The position numbers and the translations under genes were made by a program. A model generated the notes under the pieces. It had not been told where the DNA came from. It saw only the letters and a list, made by a program, of their open reading frames with translations, and ran no database searches. From Thioalkalivibrio sp. (GTDB lineage: Bacteria; Pseudomonadota; Gammaproteobacteria; Ectothiorhodospirales; Ectothiorhodospiraceae): a DNA stretch of 25,969 nucleotides. The DNA is taken from positions 1 through 25,969 of the forward strand of contig SLHN01000312.1 in the NCBI GenBank assembly GCA_007136145.1, read 5' to 3'. Each line of letters opens with the position of its first letter. Within the stretch, counting starts at the first letter, position 1. Positions 1 to 7,344 of the stretch are shown here, piece after piece.

Positions 1-2
1 AT

Positions 3-86
3 AGGACCCAACCGGCGCCTGTGCCGGCGGCACGGAAATCGATACCTCCGGGGCCGGCACAGGATGAGGCACAGAAAGGAGACTAG
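3..86 (+). CDS. Possible C-terminal tail of an upstream gene (partial)
   Basis: The frame starting at base 3 is open to a TAG at 84-86. It reads as a Pro/Ala-rich tail ending in Ala-Gln-Lys-Gly-Asp and stops three bases before the ATG at 90, which is the spacing of a compact operon. The downstream gene's AAGGAG would then lie inside this tail. Only 27 codons are visible, so no family can be named. The stretch also carries a large inverted repeat, which speaks somewhat against it being coding. Low confidence. Confidence 0.3.
   Translation, partial: RTQPAPVPAARKSIPPGPAQDEAQKGD
18..63. repeat. Inverted repeat, 11-bp perfect arms
   Basis: CCTGTGCCGGC at 18-28 is the exact reverse complement of GCCGGCACAGG at 53-63. 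Inside the loop CGGA (33-36) pairs with TCCG (47-50), giving a two-tier stem-loop just upstream of the first complete gene. No T-run follows on either strand, so a classical terminator is not supported. It could be a processing or regulatory hairpin, or a chance product of a coding tail. Confidence 0.6.
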
Positions 87-89
87 ACG

Positions 90-611
90 ATGGCGGAGCG
101 CCGCCGTGGGGAGCAACAGCCGGACGATCCGATCAGCAAGCCCGTTCTGGCGGGCACCGCCTTGCTGATGATCGTACTCGCGGGGGCGATTGTCGGCATG
201 GCTCTGTTCATGTTCAACATGGGTCGTGACATGAGTGCGATGACCCGGGCAGTCAGTCAGATGGGCGTCGATGTCTCCAGCATGGCCGGGAACATGGAGT
301 TCATGGTTCAGGACATGGACGTAATGGCCGGCAGCATGGTCGAGGGCCAGACCGACATCGCTGGCGAACTCGCGCGGGTCCGGGCGGGAACCGAATGGAT
401 GACGGCGGATATGCGCGCGATGAACGCCGACATCGACAGCCTGACGCGCAGCATCCGAAGAATGTCCGGGGATGTCGATGGAATGGATCGGACCGCGGCG
501 CGGATGAATCACGCCGCGGGAACAATGTCCACCTCGATGCAGCGAATTTCCATCGACATGAATCGCATGACGCGTCCGGAGAGCCTGGCGCCGATGATGC
601 CGTTCCGCTGA
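90..611 (+). CDS. Membrane-anchored Met-rich coiled-coil protein, unknown function
   Basis: This 173-residue protein belongs to no family I recognise. After a short charged N-terminus, residues about 18-43 form one hydrophobic transmembrane segment. The rest is predicted to be extracytoplasmic, mostly helical, and very rich in methionine: 26 of 173 residues. The methionines fall 3, 4 or 7 residues apart (44, 48, 51, 58, 65, 69, 72, 76, 79, 83 and later 125, 132, 139, 146), with Val, Ile or Leu filling several missing positions, as expected for the core of a long coiled coil. There is no cysteine. AAGGAG at 76-81 is well placed for the ATG. The next gene is about 140 bp away and encodes a DoxX protein. 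Possible roles such as oxidant buffering, metal contact or envelope scaffolding are guesses. Confidence 0.8.
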   Translation: MAERRRGEQQPDDPISKPVLAGTALLMIVLAGAIVGMALFMFNMGRDMSAMTRAVSQMGVDVSSMAGNMEFMVQDMDVMAGSMVEGQTDIAGELARVRAGTEWMTADMRAMNADIDSLTRSIRRMSGDVDGMDRTAARMNHAAGTMSTSMQRISIDMNRMTRPESLAPMMPFR

Positions 612-751
612 CCTATCGAAAGAAGCACGGTGCCCGGAACGACCAGCCCAGCTTGTCGAAGACCTTGTGGCAAATTCCTTCCGGCCAGTTCAGACTTGCA
701 GGCGCAAAGCGCTTCACTTTCGCGAACACCCCTTGACTTGGAGACAACGCC

Positions 752-1147
752 ATGAATTCCCCTTTGCTCGACGATCTTGGCAAGCTTATCTTCCGCGTTG
801 GATTCGGCGTATTATTTCTGATGCACGGTGTCCACAAGGTCATGCACGGTATCGATGGTATCGAGGGCATGGTCGTCGGGGCAGGCCTGCCCGCTTTCGT
901 CGCTTATGGTGTGTATGTCGGTGAAGTGCTGGCCCCGATTCTGATCATCGTCGGCTGGCATGCGCGTATTGGTGCGATATTGACCGCGATTACGATGGTC
1001 TTCGCGCTGCACCTTGCGCACGCTCATGAGTTCCTGGAACTGACTGCCCACGGTGGCTGGAAGCTTGAGCTGCAGGGCATGTTCATGCTGGCCAGTATCG
1101 GCATCGCCTTGAGTGGGCCGGGACGGCTGAGCCTCAACGGTCGCTGA
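752..1147 (+). CDS. DoxX family inner-membrane protein
   Basis: The 131-residue product has the size and four-helix hydrophobic layout of DoxX/DoxD-type membrane proteins. It opens with a first helix carrying Phe-Leu-Met-His-Gly-Val-His-Lys (about residues 20-29), which matches the family's typical FLxHGxxK segment. Later come Gly-Glu-Val-Leu-Ala-Pro (about 58-63) in the second helix and an Ala-His-Ala-His stretch near residue 90. DoxX homologues include the small subunit of thiosulfate:quinone oxidoreductase, but most members are of unknown function, so a thiosulfate role here is only a possibility suggested by the sulfur-linked context. GGAG lies about 10 bases before the ATG. A strong hairpin follows the stop, so the gene is probably the end of its transcript. 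Confidence 0.82.
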   Translation: MNSPLLDDLGKLIFRVGFGVLFLMHGVHKVMHGIDGIEGMVVGAGLPAFVAYGVYVGEVLAPILIIVGWHARIGAILTAITMVFALHLAHAHEFLELTAHGGWKLELQGMFMLASIGIALSGPGRLSLNGR

Positions 1148-1152
1148 CGGCG

Positions 1153-1187
1153 CGCGGGCAGCGCTTTCCTTAATGGCGCTGCCCGCG
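1153..1187 (+). terminator. Hairpin after the DoxX gene, probable terminator
   Basis: CGCGGGCAGCGC at 1153-1164 is perfectly complementary to GCGCTGCCCGCG at 1176-1187 with an 11-base loop. It starts 5 bases after the DoxX stop. The 3' flank is C/T-rich but lacks a clean T-run, so termination could be partial or need other factors. Confidence 0.55.
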
Positions 1188-1220
1188 TCCTCCCCAAGCA
1201 ATCACTGTTGGTCCGAGGCA

Positions 1221-1250
1221 CCGATCGAGCCCGCGGGTCTCGGCGATAAT
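1221..1250 (+). promoter_or_regulatory. Candidate promoter and dyad for the mtaD operon
   Basis: GATAAT at 1245-1250 matches the sigma-70 -10 box at five of six positions and would start transcription roughly 16 bases before the ATG at 1275. No convincing -35 box is seen. Directly upstream, CGAG-CCCGCGGG-T-CTCG (1226-1242) is a near-perfect palindrome lying in the -35 to -10 interval, a position where a repressor or activator could bind. No factor can be named. Confidence 0.3.
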
Positions 1251-1274
1251 GAAGACTGAACCGGGTTGGTCGCA

Positions 1275-2591
1275 ATGTCTGAAATACTGATCCTCAGCGC
1301 ACGTTGGGTGCTGCCGGTGGTCCCCAGGGCGGCGGTGCTCGAGGATCATGCGGTGGTTCTGCATGGAGCACGAATCGTCGATGTTCTGCCTCGGACGGCG
1401 GCCTTGGCACGCCACCCTGGCGCCGGGCACCGGCACTTTTCCCGTCACGCATTGCTTCCGGGCTTCATCAATGCTCATACCCATGCGGCAATGACCCTGC
1501 TGCGCGGGGTGGGAAGTGATCTGCCGCTGATGGAGTGGCTGCAGGAACACGTCTGGCCGGCCGAGGGGCGCCTGTTGTCCCCCGAATTCGTGCACGCCGG
1601 CAGCCAGTTGGCGGTAGCCGAAATGATTCGTGGCGGCACCACCTGCTTCAACGATATGTATCTGTTCCCGGAAGACACCGCACGGGTTGTTGATCAGAGT
1701 GGAATCCGGGCGATGCTCGGGCTGACGGTCTTCGACCTCCCGACGCCCTGGGCCAGCACCACGCGCGAGTATCTGGACAAGGGAGCGGATTTGTTCGCCG
1801 CCTGGAATGGACACGAGCGAATGGGGTTCACGGTCGCGCCGCATGCGCCGTACACGGTCGGAGACGCAAGTCTGCGCAAGATCCTGCAGCGCGCCGAAGC
1901 CATGGAAATCCCGGTACACATGCATGTACACGAAACCGCGCATGAGGTGGCGACATCGCTGAGTGATTACGGCGAACGGCCATTGGCGCGGCTGGCCCGA
2001 CTCGGGCTACTGGAGCGACCGTTCGCGGCTGTACACATGACCCAGTTGGCCCAGTCCGAACATGCAATGCTGCCGGAGACGAGCGTTTCAGTCGTCCATT
2101 GTCCCGAGTCCAACCTGAAGCTCGCATCGGGATTCTGCCCGGTTGCCGAACTGCTGCGCAATGGCGTCAATGTCGCCCTGGGAACCGATGGCGTCGCTTC
2201 GAACAACGATCTGGACATGTTGGGTGAGATGCGCACGGCAGCCCTGCTTGCAAAGGGGGTCAGTGGCGATGCGGCGGCTCTTGCGGCACCGCAGGCGCTG
2301 GAAATGGCGACCCTCGGCGGCGCGCGTGCGCTGGGTCTCGCCGAGCACCTGGGTTCCCTGGAAATCGGCAAGCTGGGGGATGTCATCGCCATCGATCTCG
2401 GAGGCCTCGAATTTCAGCCAGCCCACAATCCCCACGCACAGATCGTCTATGCGGCAACCCGCGACGCGGTGACCGACGTCTTCGTTGGCGGACGCCCGTT
2501 GCTCCGAGATCGGGAACTGCTTACGCTCGATCTGGACGAACTCACGGCCCTGGCCCGGACTTGGCAAGAGCGCGTGCAGGCAGCCCATTGA
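1275..2591 (+). CDS. mtaD: 5-methylthioadenosine/S-adenosylhomocysteine deaminase (TRZ/ATZ amidohydrolase)
   Basis: This 438-residue amidohydrolase deaminates 5'-methylthioadenosine or S-adenosylhomocysteine in the cytoplasm. Numbered from the ATG at 1275, the metal-binding set of the family is present: Asn-Ala-His68-Thr-His70, the His-Met-His-Val-His-Glu segment (215-220), His-Cys-Pro-Glu-Ser-Asn (275-280) and Gly-Thr-Asp305-Gly-Val-Ala-Ser-Asn. In-frame TTG at 1266 would add three residues, but the ATG gives the usual family N-terminus; neither has a strong ribosome-binding site. The order mtaD-ubiG-mupP is the same as in Pseudomonas, which supports the specific assignment over other TRZ/ATZ hydrolases. 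It heads the operon that continues into ubiG 16 bases later. Confidence 0.88.
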   Translation: MSEILILSARWVLPVVPRAAVLEDHAVVLHGARIVDVLPRTAALARHPGAGHRHFSRHALLPGFINAHTHAAMTLLRGVGSDLPLMEWLQEHVWPAEGRLLSPEFVHAGSQLAVAEMIRGGTTCFNDMYLFPEDTARVVDQSGIRAMLGLTVFDLPTPWASTTREYLDKGADLFAAWNGHERMGFTVAPHAPYTVGDASLRKILQRAEAMEIPVHMHVHETAHEVATSLSDYGERPLARLARLGLLERPFAAVHMTQLAQSEHAMLPETSVSVVHCPESNLKLASGFCPVAELLRNGVNVALGTDGVASNNDLDMLGEMRTAALLAKGVSGDAAALAAPQALEMATLGGARALGLAEHLGSLEIGKLGDVIAIDLGGLEFQPAHNPHAQIVYAATRDAVTDVFVGGRPLLRDRELLTLDLDELTALARTWQERVQAAH

Positions 2592-2607
2592 ACGGAAATA
2601 ATCAGCC

Positions 2608-3354
2608 ATGAGCAGTTCGCAAATGCAGCAATCAGCACCCAACGTCGACGCGGCCGAAGTCGCGAAGTTCACCGGGCTGGCACAGGAATGGTGGGACCCG
2701 CTCGGGCCATTCGCCACCCTGCACGCCATCAACCCGCTGCGGTTGAACTGGATCGATGCACACGCTCGGCTTCGTGGAAAACGGGTGCTGGACGTGGGCT
2801 GCGGCGCGGGAATCCTGTCCGAGGCCATGGCTTTGCGCGGAGCCGAAGTCACCGCGATCGATGCCGGTTCCGAACACCTGGAGGCCGCGCGGGAGCATGC
2901 GCGGGAAACCGGTGTGGACGTCACCTACCTGCAAACCACGGCCGAGGCGTTTTCCGAGCAGCACGCCGGCGGTTTCGATGTCGTTACCTGCCTGGAAATG
3001 CTGGAGCACGTGCCGGATCCTGACTCGGTGGTGGCGGCGCTGGCCCGCTTGCTGGTTCCCGGAGGGCAACTGCTCCTGTCGACGATCAACCGTACGCCAC
3101 GCGCTTTCGCCGAAGCCATCGTCGGCGCCGAATACCTGCTGCGACTCCTGCCCCAGGGAACCCACGAATACGCGCGATTCCTGAAACCGTCGGAACTGGG
3201 GGCCAGCCTGCGCCGCCAGGGGCTGCAGGTGCGGGAACTCAAGGGACTGACCTATTCACCATTGACCCGCAGTTATCGGCTGACAACTTCAGTCGCCGTG
3301 AATTACCTGCTTTATGCGCAAGCACCGCTACCGGGCGCGGGATCGGATTCATGA
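2608..3354 (+). CDS. ubiG: Ubiquinone 3-O-methyltransferase UbiG
   Basis: The 248-residue class I SAM methyltransferase carries out both O-methylations of ubiquinone synthesis. Motif I, Val-Leu-Asp-Val-Gly-Cys-Gly-Ala-Gly-Ile, is at residues 60-69, followed by the acidic motif II (Ala-Ile-Asp) near 85. The N-terminal Glu-Trp-Trp-Asp-Pro segment (27-31), the later Asn-Pro-Leu-Arg, and the Glu-Met-Leu-Glu-His-Val-Pro-Asp motif are typical of UbiG rather than of generic methyltransferases. A second Met at residue 6 is an alternative start. Its stop overlaps the start of the next gene by four bases (ATGA), so the two are probably translationally coupled. The gene implies aerobic or facultative respiration with ubiquinone. 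Confidence 0.95.
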   Translation: MSSSQMQQSAPNVDAAEVAKFTGLAQEWWDPLGPFATLHAINPLRLNWIDAHARLRGKRVLDVGCGAGILSEAMALRGAEVTAIDAGSEHLEAAREHARETGVDVTYLQTTAEAFSEQHAGGFDVVTCLEMLEHVPDPDSVVAALARLLVPGGQLLLSTINRTPRAFAEAIVGAEYLLRLLPQGTHEYARFLKPSELGASLRRQGLQVRELKGLTYSPLTRSYRLTTSVAVNYLLYAQAPLPGAGSDS

Positions 3355-4040
3355 GCGAGACCCTGCGCGGGGTCCTGTTCGATCTCGATGGGACCCTGCT
3401 GGACACGGCCCCTGACATGTACCGCGCACTCGAGCGCTTGATGCTCGAGCAGGAACTGGAGCCGCTGCCGTTTCCCGCCGTTCGCGACCATGTGTCGCAC
3501 GGGTCCCAGGCACTGGTCCAACTCGGATTCCCGGACGCGGATCCGGTGATGCGTGAGACACTGAAGCGCCGCTATCTCGAAATCTATGCGGACAATCTTT
3601 GTCTGGAAACCGCGCTGTTCCCGGGCCTCGCGGAGGTGCTCGCCGAGATGGAGGCGCGCGGCCTGCGACTGGGCGTGGTGACCAACAAGCCGGCCTGGCT
3701 TACGCAACCTTTGATGGATGCGCTGCAACTCACTTCGCGTTTTGCCACGATCATCAGTGGGGATACCCTGCCCCAGCGAAAACCGGCTCCGGAACCCATG
3801 TGGCTGGCGGCAGCGCAGGCTGGAATACCCCCGGATCGGATCGTCTATCTCGGTGATGCTGAGCGCGATATCGCTGCTGGTCGCGCGGCGGGAATGCGTA
3901 CCCTGGTTGCGGATTGGGGGTACATCCATACCAACGAGGATCCCGACACCTGGAGGGCGGATGCCCGGCTACAGGTGCCGGCGGACTTCTGGTCCTGGCT
4001 GGAGTCACTCGCCAATGCTGACCAATGCCTGGCGAGTTGA
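3351..4040 (+). CDS. mupP: HAD phosphatase, MupP type (N-acetylmuramic acid 6-phosphate phosphatase)
   Basis: The 229-residue protein is a HAD-superfamily phosphatase. Motif I is Asp11-Leu-Asp13-Gly-Thr, motif II is Val-Val-Thr-Asn-Lys-Pro, motif III includes Lys-Pro-Ala-Pro-Glu-Pro, and motif IV is Gly-Asp-Ala-Glu-Arg-Asp. The C-terminal stretch with Trp-Gly-Tyr-Ile-His followed by an acidic pair, Pro and a Trp resembles the end of Pseudomonas MupP, and the gene lies directly after ubiG as mupP does there. MupP dephosphorylates MurNAc-6-phosphate in cell-wall recycling. General annotation pipelines would call it phosphoglycolate phosphatase (Gph), which remains the alternative. The start overlaps ubiG and the 3' end overlaps rmuC. 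Confidence 0.8.
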   Translation: MSETLRGVLFDLDGTLLDTAPDMYRALERLMLEQELEPLPFPAVRDHVSHGSQALVQLGFPDADPVMRETLKRRYLEIYADNLCLETALFPGLAEVLAEMEARGLRLGVVTNKPAWLTQPLMDALQLTSRFATIISGDTLPQRKPAPEPMWLAAAQAGIPPDRIVYLGDAERDIAAGRAAGMRTLVADWGYIHTNEDPDTWRADARLQVPADFWSWLESLANADQCLAS

Positions 4041-5386
4041 GCGCGATCCCGGCCCTGGCGTGGGCGTTCGGTGCCGCCCTGTTCGTGCTTGGCATAGGTA
4101 TCGGTCATGCCTGGGCGAACAGCCGCCTGAACGCCAAAATCCAGTTATTGATGACCGAGAACGCCCGGCTCGAGGCCGAGCGGGACTATGCGGAACTGCG
4201 CCGGGAAGACCTTCATGCCAGTTTCGACACCGCCCGGGAGCAACTGGGAAATGCCTTTTCCGCGCTAGCCAACAACGCATTGCGCGCGAACAACACCCAG
4301 TTCCTGCGTCTGGCGCAATCGGTAATGAACCAGCAACTACTCCGCGGCCAGCACGAACTGAGCCGAAGCGAGACCCGATTCGAGGACCTGGTCGAACCAA
4401 TCCGCGACTCGCTGGCCAGGACCAAGGCGGAACTACAGTTGATGGAGAAGTCCCGGGATAGTGCGTTCGCCGCGCTGAACGAACAACTGCGGCGCCTGAG
4501 CGCCGATCATGGTGAACTGCAGAAGGAGACCCGGAATCTGGTGCAGGCGCTGTCACGGCCGGGCGTACGCGGTCGCTGGGGTGAGTTGACGTTGCGGCGA
4601 GCGGTCGAACTCGCCGGAATGAGTGCGCACTGCGACTTCACCGAACAAGCCGCTCTGGACGGCGAGCACGGCCGCCAGCGACCGGACATGGTCGTCCATA
4701 TGCCAGGCAAACGCGCGCTGGTGATCGATGCCAAGACTCCATTGGACGCCTACCTGGTCGCAATCGATGCGTCCGAGCCCGCGGCTCGTGATGCCGCGCT
4801 CAAGAAGCATGCGCAACAACTGCGGACGCGAATGATCGAGCTGTCGGGCAAGCGCTACTGGACCGGTCTGGAGCATACACCCGAATTCAGCGTGCTGTTT
4901 CTTCCCGGGGATCAATTCCTGGCCAGTGCCCTGGAACAGGATCCCTCGCTACTGGAGCAGGCCCTGGAACGTCAGGTGCTTCTGGCGACACCCAGCACAC
5001 TCATCGCCCTGTTACGGGCGGTCGAGTACGGCTGGCAGCAGGCCAGCCTGACTGCTCATGCGCTCGAAATACGCGATCTCGGCGCTGAATTGACGACCCG
5101 TCTTGGCAGTTTCACCGAGCACCTCAGTCGACTGGGGCGCGCACTCGAACAGGGCGCGGAGGCTTTCAATGCCACCGTGGGCAACCTGGAGCGGCAAGTG
5201 ATGCCGAGCGCACGCAGATTCGAGGAACTCGGCATTCGTGCGCGCAAGCAACCCGAAAGCCCGAATATGGTCGACGTTGCGCTACGGCATCCCTCAGGTT
5301 CAATGCAGCCCGAATCAACAAGCGGTAAGGTCCAGCAAACCGGAGCCGCGGACGAACAACAGCGGCCGAACGACCGTGGCGGCTGA
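4025..5386 (+). CDS. rmuC: DNA recombination protein RmuC
   Basis: The 453-residue product begins with one transmembrane segment (about residues 8-30), continues with a long coiled-coil region (about 35-175) and then the RmuC domain with Gly-Arg-Trp-Gly-Glu-Leu-Thr-Leu-Arg-Arg and Val-Ile-Asp-Ala-Lys-Thr-Pro-Leu-Asp-Ala-Tyr, both hallmarks of the family. This PD-(D/E)XK-like domain is linked to limiting inversions and other rearrangements between short repeats. The last ~35 residues are polar, low in complexity and probably disordered. The start overlaps the end of mupP by 16 bases and its stop overlaps the GTG start proposed for hpnC, so the gene is embedded in one operon. Confidence 0.93.
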   Translation: MPGELSAIPALAWAFGAALFVLGIGIGHAWANSRLNAKIQLLMTENARLEAERDYAELRREDLHASFDTAREQLGNAFSALANNALRANNTQFLRLAQSVMNQQLLRGQHELSRSETRFEDLVEPIRDSLARTKAELQLMEKSRDSAFAALNEQLRRLSADHGELQKETRNLVQALSRPGVRGRWGELTLRRAVELAGMSAHCDFTEQAALDGEHGRQRPDMVVHMPGKRALVIDAKTPLDAYLVAIDASEPAARDAALKKHAQQLRTRMIELSGKRYWTGLEHTPEFSVLFLPGDQFLASALEQDPSLLEQALERQVLLATPSTLIALLRAVEYGWQQASLTAHALEIRDLGAELTTRLGSFTEHLSRLGRALEQGAEAFNATVGNLERQVMPSARRFEELGIRARKQPESPNMVDVALRHPSGSMQPESTSGKVQQTGAADEQQRPNDRGG

Positions 5387-6269
5387 ACCCGACGTCGGCG
5401 CGGCGTACGCACACTGCCTGCGGCGAGCCAGCGCGCATTACGAGAACTTCCCGGTCGCCTCGCGGCTACTGCCGCGCCCCCTGCGGGAGCCGGTGGCGGC
5501 GATCTACTGCTTTGCCCGGGACGCCGACGATCTCGCGGACGAGGATCCACGACCAGTTTTCGCTCGGCGCGATGCACTGCAAGCGATGCAAGCAAGAGTT
5601 CGCGCCCTGGGCGATCCACTGGCCGAAAGCGAGCCGGAGTGGCGGGCGCTTGCCGACACGGTCAACCGATTCAACCTGCCCTCCGCGCCCTTCATCGACT
5701 TGGTCGACGCGTTCATTCAGGATCTGGAACAAACCCGTTATGCGGATTTCGGAATGGTGATGAACTACTGCAGACGTTCCGCGAACCCCGTGGGGCGGCT
5801 GCTGCTGCATCTGGCCGGCAAGACCGAAGCCCAGGATCTGGCCTGTTCGGACGCCGTCTGTTCGGCGCTGCAGCTGATCAATTTTCACCAGGACCTCCAT
5901 CAGGACTACGTGGAACACGGCCGGATCTATATTCCTCTCGACGAAATGGCCGCCCACGGGGTCACCGAGACACATTTTCGCGATCGCATCAGCGACTTCC
6001 GCATGCGTAATCTCATGCTGGCCCAATACCAGCGAGCGGACCGGATGTTGCGCGCCGGCGCGCCACTGGGCCGCAGTCTACCTGGTCGTCTTGGGCTCGA
6101 AATCCGTGCCATCATTCACGGTGGTGCGCGGGTGCTCTGGCGACTTCGGCAGCAGTCCGACGTTTTCGCACGCCCGCGCCTGCGCAAGGTGGACTGGTTG
6201 TGGATCATTGCCCGCAGTCTCGTGCCGGCGCGCCGTCCCACCGATCGCAGACCGGATCGGGCAGCGTGA
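5376..6269 (+). CDS. hpnC: Hydroxysqualene synthase HpnC
   Basis: HpnC converts presqualene diphosphate, made by HpnD, to hydroxysqualene in hopanoid precursor synthesis. The trans-isoprenyl synthase fold is recognised by two Asp-rich motifs: Asp49-Ala-Asp-Asp-Leu-Ala-Asp-Glu56 and Asn169-Phe-His-Gln-Asp-Leu-His-Gln-Asp177. The frame is open from 5238, but the part before 5376 lies inside rmuC and looks unlike the family. GTG at 5376 gives 297 residues, the usual length, and overlaps the rmuC stop. No strong ribosome-binding site is present, so translation probably depends on coupling. The last codons and the stop lie within a dispersed repeat: the bases AGCGTGAAAGA are shared with the distant copy, so the repeat appears to supply the stop codon. 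Confidence 0.88.
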   Translation: MAAEPDVGAAYAHCLRRASAHYENFPVASRLLPRPLREPVAAIYCFARDADDLADEDPRPVFARRDALQAMQARVRALGDPLAESEPEWRALADTVNRFNLPSAPFIDLVDAFIQDLEQTRYADFGMVMNYCRRSANPVGRLLLHLAGKTEAQDLACSDAVCSALQLINFHQDLHQDYVEHGRIYIPLDEMAAHGVTETHFRDRISDFRMRNLMLAQYQRADRMLRAGAPLGRSLPGRLGLEIRAIIHGGARVLWRLRQQSDVFARPRLRKVDWLWIIARSLVPARRPTDRRPDRAA

Positions 6270-6379
6270 AAGAACCCGCGTAGGGTGCCTTGAGGCGAAG
6301 CCGAACCGCACCGATCCCACGCCGGCGGGGCCCCGGGCCTCGAGCGGTGCAATTCGCTGCGTTCATCGACACCCTACGC
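6263..6379. repeat. Dispersed palindromic element, copy A
   Basis: This ~117-bp intergenic sequence recurs in opposite orientation at 18715-18831 with about 7 mismatches in the roughly 63-bp left half and few in the right half. Its core is bounded by GCGTAGGGTG (6278-6287) and CACCCTACGC (6370-6379), perfect 10-bp terminal inverted repeats, and the inner sequence pairs imperfectly along its length around a GGGGCCCC centre. It has no coding capacity. It resembles a MITE- or ERIC-like element; no target duplication was recognised. It separates hpnC from hpnD. Confidence 0.85.
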
Positions 6380-6457
6380 CCACACTTTGCATCTTCTGGG
6401 GTGGCAGGCAAGACCATGAAAGTTGGCATGGGTGGCTGATCATGCGGTAGGGCGCTG

Positions 6458-6466
6458 TGCTAAGGT
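6458..6466 (+). promoter_or_regulatory. Candidate extended -10 promoter for hpnD
   Basis: TG-C-TAAGGT at 6458-6466 has the form of an extended -10 element. A good -35 box is not visible. Transcription would start near 6473, leaving a leader of about 25 bases before the ATG at 6499. A separate promoter here makes sense because the repeat element interrupts the run from hpnC. Confidence 0.3.
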
Positions 6467-6498
6467 TCGGGCTCCGCATGCGAACCTTCTCCAAGACG

Positions 6499-7344
6499 AT
6501 GTCACCCGACGAGTACTGCCAACGGAAAGCCGCCCGCAGTGGCTCCAGCTTCTATTATGCGTTCCGTTTCCTGGACCCGGAACGGCGCCGGGCGATCATC
6601 GCCCTGTATGCCTTCTGCCGCGAAGTGGATGACGTCGTGGATCAGTGCCGCGAACCCGCGGTCGCACATGCGAAGCTGAACTGGTGGCGCGAGGAGATCG
6701 GGCGCTTATTCGATGGTAACCCTGAACATCCGATTACCCAAGCGCTCGCTGCACATATCGAACCCTTCGACCTTTCCCGGGAGTATTTCGAGGAAATCAT
6801 CGACGGGATGCAGATGGACCTCGACTATGACGCATACCCCGACTTTCCGACACTGTCGCTGTACTGTTACCGGGCGGCGAGTGTCGTGGGTCTACTTTCG
6901 GCCCGGATCTTCGGTTTCTCCGATCGACGAACGCTGAAGTACGCTCACGATCTCGGGATGGCTCTCCAGCTCACGAACATCCTTCGCGATGTGCACGAAG
7001 ACGCGGTGCGTGGTCGTGTCTACATTCCACTGGATGAATTGAAGCGGTTCGAAGTGAAACCTGAAGAATTTCGGTTCAATGTTACCCGCGAGTCACACCG
7101 TGAGCTGTTCGCTTTCCAGGCCGCCCGTGCGGCGGACTATTATTCGAAGGCTGAATCACAGCTTCCCGATCAGGACCGTTATGCTCAGCGTACCGGGCTG
7201 ATCATGGCGGCAATTTACCGTGCCCTGCTTGGCGAGATCGAGAGAGACGGGTTTCGGGTTCTTGAACATCGCGTGCACCTGACACCACTGCGCAAACTCT
7301 GGATTGCATGGCGTACCGCGCGCAGTATCAAGAAGCCAAAGTAG
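6499..7344 (+). CDS. hpnD: Presqualene diphosphate synthase HpnD
   Basis: HpnD condenses two farnesyl diphosphate molecules to presqualene diphosphate, the first squalene-forming step. The first Asp-rich motif is Asp44-Asp-Val-Val-Asp48, preceded by Leu-Tyr-Ala-Phe-Cys-Arg-Glu-Val. The second is Asn160-Ile-Leu-Arg-Asp-Val-His-Glu-Asp168, followed by Gly-Arg-Val-Tyr-Ile-Pro-Leu-Asp-Glu. The start at 6499 gives the N-terminus Met-Ser-Pro-Asp-Glu-Tyr-Cys, as usual for HpnD, and 281 residues. In-frame alternatives are ATG 6478 and GTG 6457; none has a strong ribosome-binding site. The 3' end touches or overlaps hpnE, so the two are co-transcribed. A basic C-terminus (Ile-Lys-Lys-Pro-Lys) may aid membrane contact. 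Confidence 0.92.
   Translation: MSPDEYCQRKAARSGSSFYYAFRFLDPERRRAIIALYAFCREVDDVVDQCREPAVAHAKLNWWREEIGRLFDGNPEHPITQALAAHIEPFDLSREYFEEIIDGMQMDLDYDAYPDFPTLSLYCYRAASVVGLLSARIFGFSDRRTLKYAHDLGMALQLTNILRDVHEDAVRGRVYIPLDELKRFEVKPEEFRFNVTRESHRELFAFQAARAADYYSKAESQLPDQDRYAQRTGLIMAAIYRALLGEIERDGFRVLEHRVHLTPLRKLWIAWRTARSIKKPK

Noticed and set aside
1170..1943. Open frame of 257 codons on the minus strand
   Set aside because: It is antisense to mtaD, whose metal-binding motifs are complete, and shows no recognisable domain.
3349..3561. Small minus-strand frames opposite mupP
   Set aside because: Arg/Pro/Gly-rich translations with no family likeness, fully covered by a well-supported gene.
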